Shown: positions 1 to 6,361, counted from the stretch's first letter. The stretch is DNA of 9,162 bases from Bordetella parapertussis (GCA_943328885.2 CALQBT020000076.1:1-9162); one strand, 5' to 3'. The notes: generated by a model not told the origin, from the sequence alone. Numbers and translations: made by a program.

Positions 1-628
1 CGACATAGGGGTTGCTGCGGCGTTCGCGGCCGAAGCTGCTCTCGGGGCCATGGCCGGGGATGAACACCGTGGCGTCACCCATAGGCCAGAGCCGATCGAC
101 GATGCTGTGGATCAGCGTGTCGTGGTCGCCGCCTGGAAAATCGGTGCGGCCTATGCTGCCGGCAAACAGCACGTCGCCAACGAAAGCGCGCTCAGCCTGC
201 GCGCTGTGGAACACCACATGGCCAGGGGTGTGGCCTGGGCAGTGGCGCACATCCAGCCTGCAGTGGCCCACCGTGACCTGGTCGCCGTCGGCCAGCCAGC
301 GCGTCGGCTTGAAGGGCTCGGCGGGGGCAAAGCCGAACATCTTCGCCTGCTCGGCCAGGCCGTCGATCCAGAACTGGTCGCCCGGGTGCGGGCCGATGAT
401 CGGCAGCCCGAGCTCGCGCGCCAAGGTCCCGGTGCCGCCGGCATGGTCGATGTGCGCGTGCGTGAGCAGGATCTGTTTGGGCGTGACACCCAGTCGCGCG
501 ACCTCGGCGCGTATCCTGGCCAGGTCGCCGCCGGGGTCGACCACCGCGGCCTCAAGGGTCTCGTCGCACCACAGGATGGAGCAGTTCTGCTGGAACGGCG
601 TGACAGGGACGGTCAGGTAGTGGAGCAT
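1..628 (-). CDS. MBL-fold metallo-hydrolase, YcbL/glyoxalase-II-like (3' end beyond window)
   Basis: This gene reads from an ATG at 628 to the left edge with no stop: 209 codons are present. It belongs to the metallo-beta-lactamase fold hydrolases and most resembles YcbL, a compact type II glyoxalase-like thioesterase. The metal-binding motif THAHIDH is at residues 56-62 (ligands H57, H59, D61, H62). Further ligands are H133 in CPGHTPGH, D152 in GDVLF and H193 in IPGHGPES. The VDPGGD turn at residues 30-35 and the end GRERRSNPY are also family-like. E. coli YcbL is about 215 residues, so only a few C-terminal residues should be missing. No clear Shine-Dalgarno precedes the start. It lies 56 bases downstream of the acyl-CoA synthetase on the same strand and may be co-transcribed. 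The family call is firm; the substrate (S-lactoylglutathione or another thioester) is inference. Confidence 0.9.
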   Translation of the reverse strand, partial: MLHYLTVPVTPFQQNCSILWCDETLEAAVVDPGGDLARIRAEVARLGVTPKQILLTHAHIDHAGGTGTLARELGLPIIGPHPGDQFWIDGLAEQAKMFGFAPAEPFKPTRWLADGDQVTVGHCRLDVRHCPGHTPGHVVFHSAQAERAFVGDVLFAGSIGRTDFPGGDHDTLIHSIVDRLWPMGDATVFIPGHGPESSFGRERRSNPYV

Positions 629-655
629 GGCAGCGTGCAATGGTGGGGGCGCGAA

Positions 656-694
656 GGTCGATTGACGAACCTGTGCCGGGCCCGTCAATCGGCC
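656..694 (-). repeat. Inverted repeat spanning the acyl-CoA synthetase stop codon
   Basis: CGATTGACG at 659-667 and CGTCAATCG at 683-691 form a perfect 9-bp stem around a 15-base GC-rich loop. Across one mismatch (658/692) two more pairs extend it to 656-694. On the transcribed strand the TGA of the synthetase lies in the first arm. No T run follows, so it is not a classical intrinsic terminator. It could protect the 3' end of the mRNA, weaken read-through into the hydrolase gene, or be neutral. Confidence 0.6.
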
Positions 695-2421
695 CAGATC
701 ACCGCTTCGCGCGACTCGGCCCAGGCTTCGTAGCGCGCGCCGTAGACCTCTTCGACCCGGTTGCGCTTGACCTTGAAGGTAGGCGTGATGAAGCCGTTGT
801 CCACTGTCCAAGGTTCGCTCACGACGATCAGGCTGTCGAGCTGCTCGTGCGGGTCCAGGCCGGCGTTGACCGTTTGCAGGTGTGCCGTCAGCGAGACCCG
901 CAGCGCTTCTCGCCCGGCGGCCGCACGGGTCGCGCCGATCGCTTCGGCGTTGAGCATCAGCACCGCCAGCGGCTGGCCCAGGTTGGCGCCGGTGACGCAG
1001 CAGGCCTCGACCGATGCGTGCATCACCAGCTTGTCTTCGATCGGTGCCGGTGCAACATACTTGCCCTTGCTGGTCTTGAACAAATCCTTGACCCGGCCGG
1101 TGATCTTCAGGTAACCCTCGGCGTCCACCGTCCCCTTGTCGCCTGTGCGCAGCCAGCCCTCGGGTGTGACGGCCTGTTGCGTGAGCTCGGGCTGCTTGTA
1201 ATAGCCCAGCATCAGGCCGTGGCTGCGCACCAGGATCTCGCCATTGGCGGGGTCGATCTTGCACTCCACGCCGTCGTAGGTCGGGCCCACCGTGCCGGGG
1301 CGCTGCACGCCGGGCAGCGTCGCATGCGAAACGCCGCAGTTCTCGGTCATGCCGTAGAGCTCGACGATGGGCAGCCCGAGCCTGGCGTACCAGTTCAGCA
1401 GCGCTGGCGGCATCGGCGCGGCGCCGCCGGCGGCGAACTGGCATTGGTCCAGCCCGAGCGCGCCCAGGATCTTCTTGCGGACGATGCGGTTGAGGATCGG
1501 GATCTTGAGTAAAAACTCGAGCTTGGCCGGCGGCATCTTGGCCGAAACGCCTTGCTGGAACTTGACCCACAGCCGCGGCACCGTGAAGAACGCGGTGGGC
1601 TTGGCGCGCTGCAAGTCCTGGGCGAAGGTGTCGAGGCTGTCGGCGAAGAACACGTGCATGCCGGTGGCCAGCAGTCCGTGCTCGACCAGCGTGCGCTCGG
1701 CCACATGCGACAGCGGCAGGTAGCTCAGCATGCGCGAGCCGTCCTTGATGCCCTCGATCCGCTTCAAGCCTGCTTGGATGGACCAGGCAAAAGTGCCGAA
1801 GCTGTGCATCACGCCTTTGGGCGCGCCGGTGGTGCCCGAGGTGTACATGATGGTCGCGAGCTCGTCGCCATCGCGCAGCGGCTGGCCTGCCAGCGGCGCG
1901 GTGCTCGCGACGATCGCGTCCCAATCCTCGGTTCCTGCCGGCATCTGGTCCAGGCCCGGCGCCAGCGGCAACCGGATGCACGCCATCCCGGCGGCGACCG
2001 CCGGCGCAACGCCGGGTCGCATCGCGTCCCAGCCGTCGAGCTTGCCGATGAACAGCCAGCGCGCTTCGCTGTGGTCCAGGATCTGGCGGATCGTCTCGGC
2101 GGCCAGCGTGGGGTAGAGCGGCACCGACACGCCGCCGGCCAGCCAGACCGAGAAGTCAGCCATCATCCACCAAGCGGTGTTTTTGGACATCAGCCCGACC
2201 CGGTCGCCGCGTTGCAGGCCCAGGGCCTGCAGGTGCGCGGCCATCCGGCGCGCACCGTCCATCACCTGCTGCCAGGTGAAATCTCTCAACGCGCCGCCAC
2301 CGATGGGCTGGGTCAGCGCGACGCGCGAGGGCGCTGTCTGCTCCCAGTGGTAGAGGCGCTGCAGCGCAAGTTTGGATGGATCGACGGGAGTGTGACGCAC
2401 CTTCAGGCCCTTTTCAGACAT
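685..2421 (-). CDS. Long-chain acyl-CoA synthetase (AMP-forming ligase)
   Basis: A 578-residue member of the ANL adenylating superfamily. It should activate a fatty or other carboxylic acid with ATP to acyl-AMP and then to acyl-CoA, in the cytoplasm or at the inner membrane. The phosphate-binding loop YTSGTTGAPKG is at residues 193-203, YGMTE at 356-360, the hinge region LRTGDKG with ITGRVKD at 424-446, and the C-terminal TPTFKVKR at 546-553 with the probable catalytic lysine. The insertion pattern and length match the FadD15-like long-chain branch rather than acetyl-CoA synthetase. The ATG at 2421 gives a normal N-terminus, although no Shine-Dalgarno is visible (the preceding bases are ACACCTTTA). 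The gene lies downstream of a terminator, so it should have its own promoter in 2422-2505. The MBL hydrolase follows 56 bases later. Substrate chain length cannot be told from sequence. Confidence 0.93.
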   Translation of the reverse strand: MSEKGLKVRHTPVDPSKLALQRLYHWEQTAPSRVALTQPIGGGALRDFTWQQVMDGARRMAAHLQALGLQRGDRVGLMSKNTAWWMMADFSVWLAGGVSVPLYPTLAAETIRQILDHSEARWLFIGKLDGWDAMRPGVAPAVAAGMACIRLPLAPGLDQMPAGTEDWDAIVASTAPLAGQPLRDGDELATIMYTSGTTGAPKGVMHSFGTFAWSIQAGLKRIEGIKDGSRMLSYLPLSHVAERTLVEHGLLATGMHVFFADSLDTFAQDLQRAKPTAFFTVPRLWVKFQQGVSAKMPPAKLEFLLKIPILNRIVRKKILGALGLDQCQFAAGGAAPMPPALLNWYARLGLPIVELYGMTENCGVSHATLPGVQRPGTVGPTYDGVECKIDPANGEILVRSHGLMLGYYKQPELTQQAVTPEGWLRTGDKGTVDAEGYLKITGRVKDLFKTSKGKYVAPAPIEDKLVMHASVEACCVTGANLGQPLAVLMLNAEAIGATRAAAGREALRVSLTAHLQTVNAGLDPHEQLDSLIVVSEPWTVDNGFITPTFKVKRNRVEEVYGARYEAWAESREAVIWAD

Positions 2422-2505
2422 TAAAGGTGTGAAGGGTAGCGTTCCCAGCGCTTGTTGCCCATCGGGGTTTCGAGGACAGGGTTATGCCGATGTTGCCAGC
2501 TCAGC
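2422..2505 (-). other. Leader/promoter region of the acyl-CoA synthetase
   Basis: These 84 bases lie between the minus-strand terminator and the synthetase start, so the gene's promoter should be here if the terminator is efficient. I see no convincing -35/-10 pair. A 6-bp inverted repeat, CATCGG (2460-2465) with CCGATG (2487-2492), separated by 21 bases could be an operator or a leader hairpin. Confidence 0.3.
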
Positions 2506-2537
2506 AAAAAAAAGCGCCAGGCTCGAAAACCTGGCGC
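2506..2537 (-). terminator. Intrinsic terminator (minus strand)
   Basis: GCGCCAGG (2514-2521) pairs perfectly with CCTGGCGC (2530-2537) around an 8-base loop. On the minus strand the stem is followed directly by eight T (2506-2513 is A8 on the plus strand). This is a textbook Rho-independent terminator for transcription arriving from the GMC oxidoreductase side, 285 bases beyond that gene's stop. It separates that unit from the acyl-CoA synthetase. Confidence 0.9.
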
Positions 2538-2822
2538 CGATAAACTGGGTCTGCCTTGTCAGCGCATAAGTCCTGTGTTGCGCCCCGCCCCTCACCCGAT
2601 CGTTCTGATGCTGCCTCCTCAGTCTCCTGGGCTTTTGCGGCGAGCCGCTAGAACCGAGTGAGCCAGACTGTAGCGACCCAGCCCCAAGCCCGTCACTCTG
2701 GGATAACCCTGGTCATTGGTGAACCTGCAACAGCCCTGAGCCCATTCAGCGGTCTGAGACGCGCCGCCTCTCGAGCAAATGGGTTTTGCCGCTTTCATGG
2801 GGGGCGGCCGGCCTCGGGGTGC
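2538..2822 (-). other. 285-base untranslated tract between GMC oxidoreductase and its terminator
   Basis: No credible gene is seen here on either strand; the open frames crossing it are composition-driven. Read on the minus strand it is purine-rich in its distal half and ends at the strong T8 terminator, so it is either a long 3' UTR or holds a small RNA. A promoter-like pair on the minus strand, GTGACG (2691-2696) and TACAGT (2667-2672) with an 18-base spacer, would give an RNA of about 155 bases. I do not recognise a known RNA family; 6S, RNase P and tmRNA hallmarks are absent. Confidence 0.35.
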
Positions 2823-4505
2823 TCAGTGGCTGGCCTCGCGCAGCCACTGGGCCGCGCGCTCGGCAATCATCAAGGTCGGCGCGTTGGTGTTGCCGCTGGT
2901 GATGCTGGGCATCACGCTGGCGTCGGCGATGCGCAGACCCGCCACGCCGCGCACCCGCAGCTCGCTGTCGACCACCGACATCGGGTCGTCAGCGCGGCCC
3001 ATCCGGCAGGTGCCCACCGGGTGGAAGATCGTGGTGCCGATGTCGCCTGCCAGCCGAGCGAGTTCGTCGTCGCTCTGGAACGCCACACCAGGCTTGACTT
3101 CGCGCGGCTGGTATTTGGCCAGCGCCGGTTGGGCTGCGATGCGTCGTGTCAAGCGCAGCGACTCTGCGGCAATCTTGCGGTCCTGCTCGGTCGAGAGGTA
3201 ATTGGCCATGATCGCCGGCGCGTCCTCGGGCCGCGGTGAACGGATCTGCACCTGGCCGCGCGAGCTCGGGTTGAGGTTGCACACGCTGGCGGTGAAGGCG
3301 TTGAAGCGGTGCAGCGGCTCGCCGAACGCGTCGAGCGACAGCGGCTGGACGTGGTACTCCAGGTTGGGCCAGGCCTGGCCTGGGTCCGACCGGGTGAAGC
3401 AGCCCAGCTGCGACGGTGCCATGCTCATCGGCCCACTGCGCCGCAGCAAGTACTCCAGCCCGATCAGCCCCTTGCCCCAGAGCGAGTTGGCCATCGTGTT
3501 GAGGGTCTTGACGCCTTGCACCTCGAACACCGCCCGGATCTGCAGGTGGTCCTGCAGGTTCTGCCCGACGCCGGCCAGATCCTGCTGCACGCTGATGCCG
3601 TGCTGCTGCAGCAGCGCACCCGGACCGATGCCCGAGAGTTGCAGGATCTGCGGCGTGCCGATCGCGCCGGCCGCCATCACCAACTCGCCGCCGGCGGCCA
3701 GCCCGGCGGTCAGCGGCGCGCCGCGGTTGTGGTCGTGGCCCTCGGGCCGTACCTCGACCCCGGTCACGCGCAGACCCTGCTCGCCACGAGCCGTGATCAA
3801 GCGCGTCACCTGCGCCCCTGTCCAGACCTGGAGATTGACGCGGTGCTGGATCGGCCGCAGAAAAGCCTTGGTCGCACTCCACCGGACGCCGCGGCGCTGG
3901 TTGACGTCGAAATAACCCACGCCCTCGTTGTTACCGCGGTTGAAGTCGTCGGTGGCCGGGATGCCGGCTTGTTGCGCGGCAGCGGCGAAGGCGTCGAGGA
4001 TCTCCCAGGACAGCCGCTGCTTCTCGACCCGCCATTCGCCACCTGCTCGATCGCCGGTGGCGTCGAAGCCGGGGGCGGCATGGTGGCTGTCGGCACCGCG
4101 CCAGTGGTCCTCATGCTGCTTGAAATACGGCAGGCTCTGGTCCCAGCGCCAGCGTGCATCGCCGGTGGCGGTGGCCCAGCCGTCGTAGTCGCGGCTCTGG
4201 CCGCGCATGTAGATCATGCCGTTGATACTCGAGCATCCGCCCAGCACCTTGCCGCGCGGGTAGCGCAGCCGGCGACCGTTGAGCCCCGGGTCGGGCTCGG
4301 TCGAGTACAGCCAGTCGGTGCGCGGGTTGCCGATGCAGTACAGATAGCCGACCGGGATGTGGACCCACAAATAGTCGTCATTGCCACCGGCCTCGATCAG
4401 CAACACTCGCTTGGCCGGGTTGGCGCTGAGTCGGTTGGCCAGCAGGCAGCCCGCAGTGCCGGCGCCGACGATGATGTGGTCATAGACAGGGATGGAGTCG
4501 GTCAT
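2823..4505 (-). CDS. GMC-family FAD-dependent alcohol/choline dehydrogenase
   Basis: A 560-residue glucose-methanol-choline oxidoreductase, expected to oxidise a primary alcohol (choline, an alkanol or a polyol-like substrate) to the aldehyde using FAD. The N-terminal Rossmann loop is IIVGAGTAGC (11-20). GMC signature 1 starts at GKVLGGCSSING (85-96) and signature 2 is GAIGTPQILQLSGIG (280-294). The C-terminal active site has H495 in FHPVGTC, with N539 44 residues later as the likely partner. The end (ADASVMPSITSGNTNAPT) is typical of BetA/AlkJ-like enzymes. The frame is open from a GTG at 4526, but the ATG at 4505 places VYDHIIVGAGTAG at the usual distance from the N-terminus, so I chose it. 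No signal peptide is seen. It is transcribed away from the RNA-binding protein gene. Substrate is unresolved; choline is only one option. Confidence 0.92.
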   Translation of the reverse strand: MTDSIPVYDHIIVGAGTAGCLLANRLSANPAKRVLLIEAGGNDDYLWVHIPVGYLYCIGNPRTDWLYSTEPDPGLNGRRLRYPRGKVLGGCSSINGMIYMRGQSRDYDGWATATGDARWRWDQSLPYFKQHEDHWRGADSHHAAPGFDATGDRAGGEWRVEKQRLSWEILDAFAAAAQQAGIPATDDFNRGNNEGVGYFDVNQRRGVRWSATKAFLRPIQHRVNLQVWTGAQVTRLITARGEQGLRVTGVEVRPEGHDHNRGAPLTAGLAAGGELVMAAGAIGTPQILQLSGIGPGALLQQHGISVQQDLAGVGQNLQDHLQIRAVFEVQGVKTLNTMANSLWGKGLIGLEYLLRRSGPMSMAPSQLGCFTRSDPGQAWPNLEYHVQPLSLDAFGEPLHRFNAFTASVCNLNPSSRGQVQIRSPRPEDAPAIMANYLSTEQDRKIAAESLRLTRRIAAQPALAKYQPREVKPGVAFQSDDELARLAGDIGTTIFHPVGTCRMGRADDPMSVVDSELRVRGVAGLRIADASVMPSITSGNTNAPTLMIAERAAQWLREASH

Positions 4506-4564
4506 GTTTTGATCATTGGGCAGCACAGGGAAGCGCAGGCCTGGCCAGCAGCGGATGCGGGTCT

Positions 4565-4623
4565 GGTGCTTGCCCTCACCTTTTTCGGTGTTCCCGCCGA
4601 AAAGGATCGCGCTGGCAAGCCCC
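4565..4623. repeat. Nested inverted repeat / two-tier hairpin
   Basis: The outer arms GCTTGCC (4568-4574) and GGCAAGC (4614-4620) are perfectly complementary, and two G-C pairs extend them beyond one mismatch (4565-4566 with 4622-4623). The inner arms CCTTTTTCGG (4579-4588) and CCGAAAAGG (4597-4605) pair with one bulged T around the loop TGTTCCCG. The result is one coaxial structure with internal loops of 4 and 8 bases. There is no terminal T run. It would fall in the 5' leader of the GMC oxidoreductase mRNA if the promoter lies upstream of it. Confidence 0.6.
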
Positions 4624-4640
4624 TAGGACCAAATGTTTGT

Positions 4641-4673
4641 ACCCGCATGACAACACTCATGATACGTGCGGGT
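4641..4673. promoter_or_regulatory. Candidate operator palindrome near the GMC oxidoreductase promoter
   Basis: ACCCGCATG (4641-4649) and CGTGCGGGT (4665-4673) are inverted repeats (8 of 9 pairs standard, one G-T) flanking a 15-base AT-richer centre. The minus-strand -10-like TATCAT (complement of 4659-4664) sits inside it. A dyad over a promoter box is typical of a repressor or activator site; the regulator is unknown. Confidence 0.4.
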
Positions 4674-4834
4674 TTGCCCCTGCTCATTCCCTCTGGCCGT
4701 GAAGCGCGGTTTGCATTCATAATGAACGAAGGGGGTTTCTATGCCCCCGGCCCGTGTCTGGAGACGGCGCCTGTAGCTGGAGTGTTTCACGCTGGGTTGG
4801 AGCTCCACATGGTTTATTTTTCTTGAGAAGGAGC

Positions 4835-4849
4835 TTCCCGCCATGGGAA
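4835..4849 (+). promoter_or_regulatory. Hairpin enclosing the start codon of the RNA-binding protein
   Basis: TTCCC (4835-4839) pairs with GGGAA (4845-4849) around the loop GCCAT. The A and T of the ATG are in the loop and its G is in the closing pair. The Shine-Dalgarno AAGGAG (4828-4833) lies just upstream with ideal 9-base spacing and can also take part in a small GAAG/CTTC stem (4827-4837). This arrangement could make translation temperature- or helicase-dependent. That is inference; the stem is short. Confidence 0.4.
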
Positions 4850-5481
4850 ACAAGCTTTACGTCGGCAACCTCGCGTACTCGGTGCGTGATGAATCCTTGC
4901 AAGAGTCATTCGGCCAATTCGGCACGGTGACCTCTGCCAAGGTGATGATGGACCGCGAAACCGGTCGTTCCAAGGGCTTCGGCTTTGTGGAGATGGCCTC
5001 TGATGGTGAAGCCCAGGCCGCGATGAACGGCATGAATGGCCAGCCGCTGGAAGGCCGTGCGATCGTGGTCAACGAAGCGCGTCCGCGCGAAGAGCGTCCG
5101 CCAGGCGGCGGTGGCGGCTACGGTGGTGGTGGCGGTGGTCGTAGCGGCGGTGGTGGCGGTTACGGCGGCGGCGGCAGTGGTGGCGGTTACGGCGGCGGCG
5201 GCAGTGGTGGCGGCGGTTACGGCGGTGGTGGCAGTGGCAGTGGCGGCGGCGGTTACGGCGGTGGCGGCAGTGGTGGTGGTGGTTACGGCGGCGGCGGTGG
5301 CGGCGGTGGTCGCAGCGGCGGTGGCGGTGGCTACGGCGGCGGCGGTGGCGCCGGCGGCGGTGGCGGTGCGGGTGGTGGCGGTGGCCGCAGCCCCTACGGC
5401 AGCGGTCGCGGCGGGCCACGCGGCGGTGGCAGCGGTGGCGGTGGTGGCGGCTATGGTGGTGGCGGCAGCCAGGGCTACTGA
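4843..5481 (+). CDS. RRM RNA-binding protein with long glycine-rich tail
   Basis: A 212-residue protein with one RNA recognition motif (about residues 4-80). RNP2 is LYVGNL (5-10) and RNP1 is KGFGFVEM (44-51), with the aromatic residues that stack on RNA bases. It is followed by a tail of about 125 residues made almost wholly of glycine with spaced Tyr, Ser and Arg (YGGGGSGGGGY-type units, residues 87-212), ending GGSQGY. The start is supported by the strong Shine-Dalgarno AAGGAG nine bases upstream. Bacterial RRM proteins of this kind are single-stranded RNA binders, in cyanobacteria often cold-induced. The domain order resembles plant glycine-rich GRP7 proteins. It is a single-gene unit, divergent from the GMC oxidoreductase and convergent with the short-chain dehydrogenase, ending in a shared terminator. 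The tail is likely disordered and is longer than I would expect for most bacterial members. Cold regulation and condensate formation are inferences. Confidence 0.95.
   Translation: MGNKLYVGNLAYSVRDESLQESFGQFGTVTSAKVMMDRETGRSKGFGFVEMASDGEAQAAMNGMNGQPLEGRAIVVNEARPREERPPGGGGGYGGGGGGRSGGGGGYGGGGSGGGYGGGGSGGGGYGGGGSGSGGGGYGGGGSGGGGYGGGGGGGGRSGGGGGYGGGGGAGGGGGAGGGGGRSPYGSGRGGPRGGGSGGGGGGYGGGGSQGY
5101..5478 (+). repeat. Degenerate GGN-codon repeat encoding the glycine-rich tail
   Basis: About 378 bases are mainly GGC and GGT codons, interrupted by TAC/TAT, AGT/AGC and CGT/CGC. The clearest tandem copies are a 27-base unit at 5161-5187 and a 30-base unit at 5188-5217, the second differing essentially by one inserted GGC. 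GGC and GGT are mixed in later units, which reduces perfect slippage. The strand is rich in regularly spaced GG doublets. Confidence 0.85.
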
Positions 5482-5496
5482 TCCAAGCTCCCCCCA

Positions 5497-5522
5497 AAAA
5501 GGGCGCCGCGAGGCGCCTTTTT
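5497..5522. terminator. Bidirectional intrinsic terminator
   Basis: GGCGCC (5502-5507) pairs with GGCGCC (5512-5517) around the GNRA-type tetraloop GCGA. A plus-strand G-T pair and four A-T pairs extend it to 5497-5522. The plus strand ends in T5 (5518-5522) and the minus strand also ends in T5 (5496-5500). It lies 15 bases after the RNA-binding protein stop and 29 bases beyond the dehydrogenase stop, so it serves both convergent genes. Confidence 0.9.
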
Positions 5523-5551
5523 CAATGGGTCCGACAACTCGCCGACCTGGG

Positions 5552-6331
5552 TTATTCGCCCAGCCGGCTCTTGCGTGGCCGCCCGGCCGCCAGGCGGTCG
5601 TACCAGGCCGACGGCAACAAACGCATCAAGGACGCCAGCACGCCCATCTGCCAGGGAATGACGCGAAACCGCTCGCCGGCCGCGACGCTGTGGAAGGCTT
5701 GGTCTGCAAAGACGTCGGCGTCGAGCAGAAAGGGCATCGCATAGCGGTTGCGCCGCGTCAACGGCGTGTCGATGTAGCCGGGCGCAATCGTCACCACCTT
5801 GATGCCGTCAGCACGGCATTCGCCGCGCAGGCTCTCACAGTAAGCGATCACCGCGGCTTTGCTGGCGCAATAAGCGCCGTGGCCGGGCAGGCCGCGGATG
5901 CCCGCCACGCTGGCGATACCCACCAGGGTGCCGCTGCCGCGCTGGCGCATCGCCGCGACAAAGGGCTGGAAAGTCGCGGCCAGGCCCAGCACATTGGTCT
6001 CCAAGGTCGCGCGCATTACCTCCAGATCGGCCGGCTCGGCGCTGTCCATGCCAATGCTGATGCCCGCGCTGGCAATCACCACATCGGGCAAGCCCTGGGC
6101 AGCGAGGCAGTCGCGACCGGCCGCGCCAATCGCGGCCAGGTCGCGCACATCGGCACCGTACACCGCGAAGCGGTCGCCAGCGATGCCCTGTGATGCCGCC
6201 CATTGCCCCAGTTCGGCGCCGCGGCGCGCGACCAGCGCCAGCCGCCAGCCGGCGCGGTGGTAGCGCAAGGCCAGCGCCTGGCCAATGCCGCTGGACGCGC
6301 CGGTGATCAAGACCAGGGGTGAGGCGTTCAT
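5552..6331 (-). CDS. Short-chain dehydrogenase/reductase (SDR)
   Basis: A 259-residue classical SDR with the complete catalytic set. The cofactor loop TGASSGIG is at residues 10-17, N113 in ETNV, S141 in IASVAG, Y154 and K158 in YCASK, and PGYIDTP at 184-190. The usual NNAG motif is ASAG (87-90). Two arginines after beta-2 (R36-R37) suggest NADP(H) over NAD(H). The C-terminal part (residues 225-259) is basic and includes MGVLASLMRLLP, a short hydrophobic stretch that could touch the membrane. The ATG at 6331 is 22 bases after the lptC stop, so the gene is probably the last of the kdsD operon. Its Shine-Dalgarno is poor, which fits coupled translation. Substrate is unknown; its place behind LPS genes hints at envelope lipid or sugar chemistry, but this is only positional. 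Confidence 0.9.
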   Translation of the reverse strand: MNASPLVLITGASSGIGQALALRYHRAGWRLALVARRGAELGQWAASQGIAGDRFAVYGADVRDLAAIGAAGRDCLAAQGLPDVVIASAGISIGMDSAEPADLEVMRATLETNVLGLAATFQPFVAAMRQRGSGTLVGIASVAGIRGLPGHGAYCASKAAVIAYCESLRGECRADGIKVVTIAPGYIDTPLTRRNRYAMPFLLDADVFADQAFHSVAAGERFRVIPWQMGVLASLMRLLPSAWYDRLAAGRPRKSRLGE

Positions 6332-6348
6332 CTCGGGGATTCGATCAG

Positions 6349-6361
6349 CGCGCTCAGCGCG
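6349..6361 (-). repeat. Stop-codon hairpin at the end of lptC
   Basis: CGCGC (6349-6353) and GCGCG (6357-6361) are perfect inverted arms whose three-base loop is exactly the lptC stop codon (TGA on the minus strand). The 11-base core GCGCTGAGCGC also occurs at the kdsC stop. There is no T run, so it is not a terminator. Confidence 0.45.

Larger units (their letters stand above)
4506..4842. other. Divergent intergenic region
   Basis: This 337-base region should hold the promoters of both the GMC oxidoreductase (minus) and the RNA-binding protein (plus). It contains a nested inverted repeat at 4565-4623, a 9-bp palindrome at 4641-4673 and a small palindrome TTCATAATGAA at 4716-4726. A possible plus-strand -10 (CATAAT, 4718-4723) lies in the last, without a good -35. 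A possible minus-strand -10 (TATCAT, complement of 4659-4664) also has only a weak -35. If these boxes are used, both genes have leaders longer than 100 bases. No gene is credible here. Confidence 0.5.

Noticed and set aside
2637..2648. GCGG/CCGC hairpin in the untranslated tract
   Set aside because: It has only four base pairs and no T run on either strand in the right place, so it is not a terminator.
4526..4526. GTG at 4526 as the start of the GMC oxidoreductase
   Set aside because: The ATG seven codons later gives the usual short N-terminus before the FAD-binding loop, and no Shine-Dalgarno favours the GTG.
4694..4716. Sigma54-like GG...GC pattern (TGGCCG then TTGCAT) before the RNA-binding protein
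   Set aside because: The GG and GC elements are 18 bases apart rather than the required 12.
3309..4826. 505-codon open frame on the plus strand opposite the GMC oxidoreductase
   Set aside because: It is antisense to a gene with complete GMC motifs, its product is Arg/Ala/Val-rich without any recognisable domain, and long antisense frames are expected at this GC content.
5069..5497. His/Arg-rich 142-codon minus-strand frame
   Set aside because: It is simply the complement of the GGC/GGT repeat and has no support apart from composition.
5036..6193. 385-codon plus-strand frame across the glycine-rich tail and the SDR
   Set aside because: It reads the GGN repeat out of frame as an Ala/Val polymer and then runs antisense to a well-supported SDR, through a terminator.
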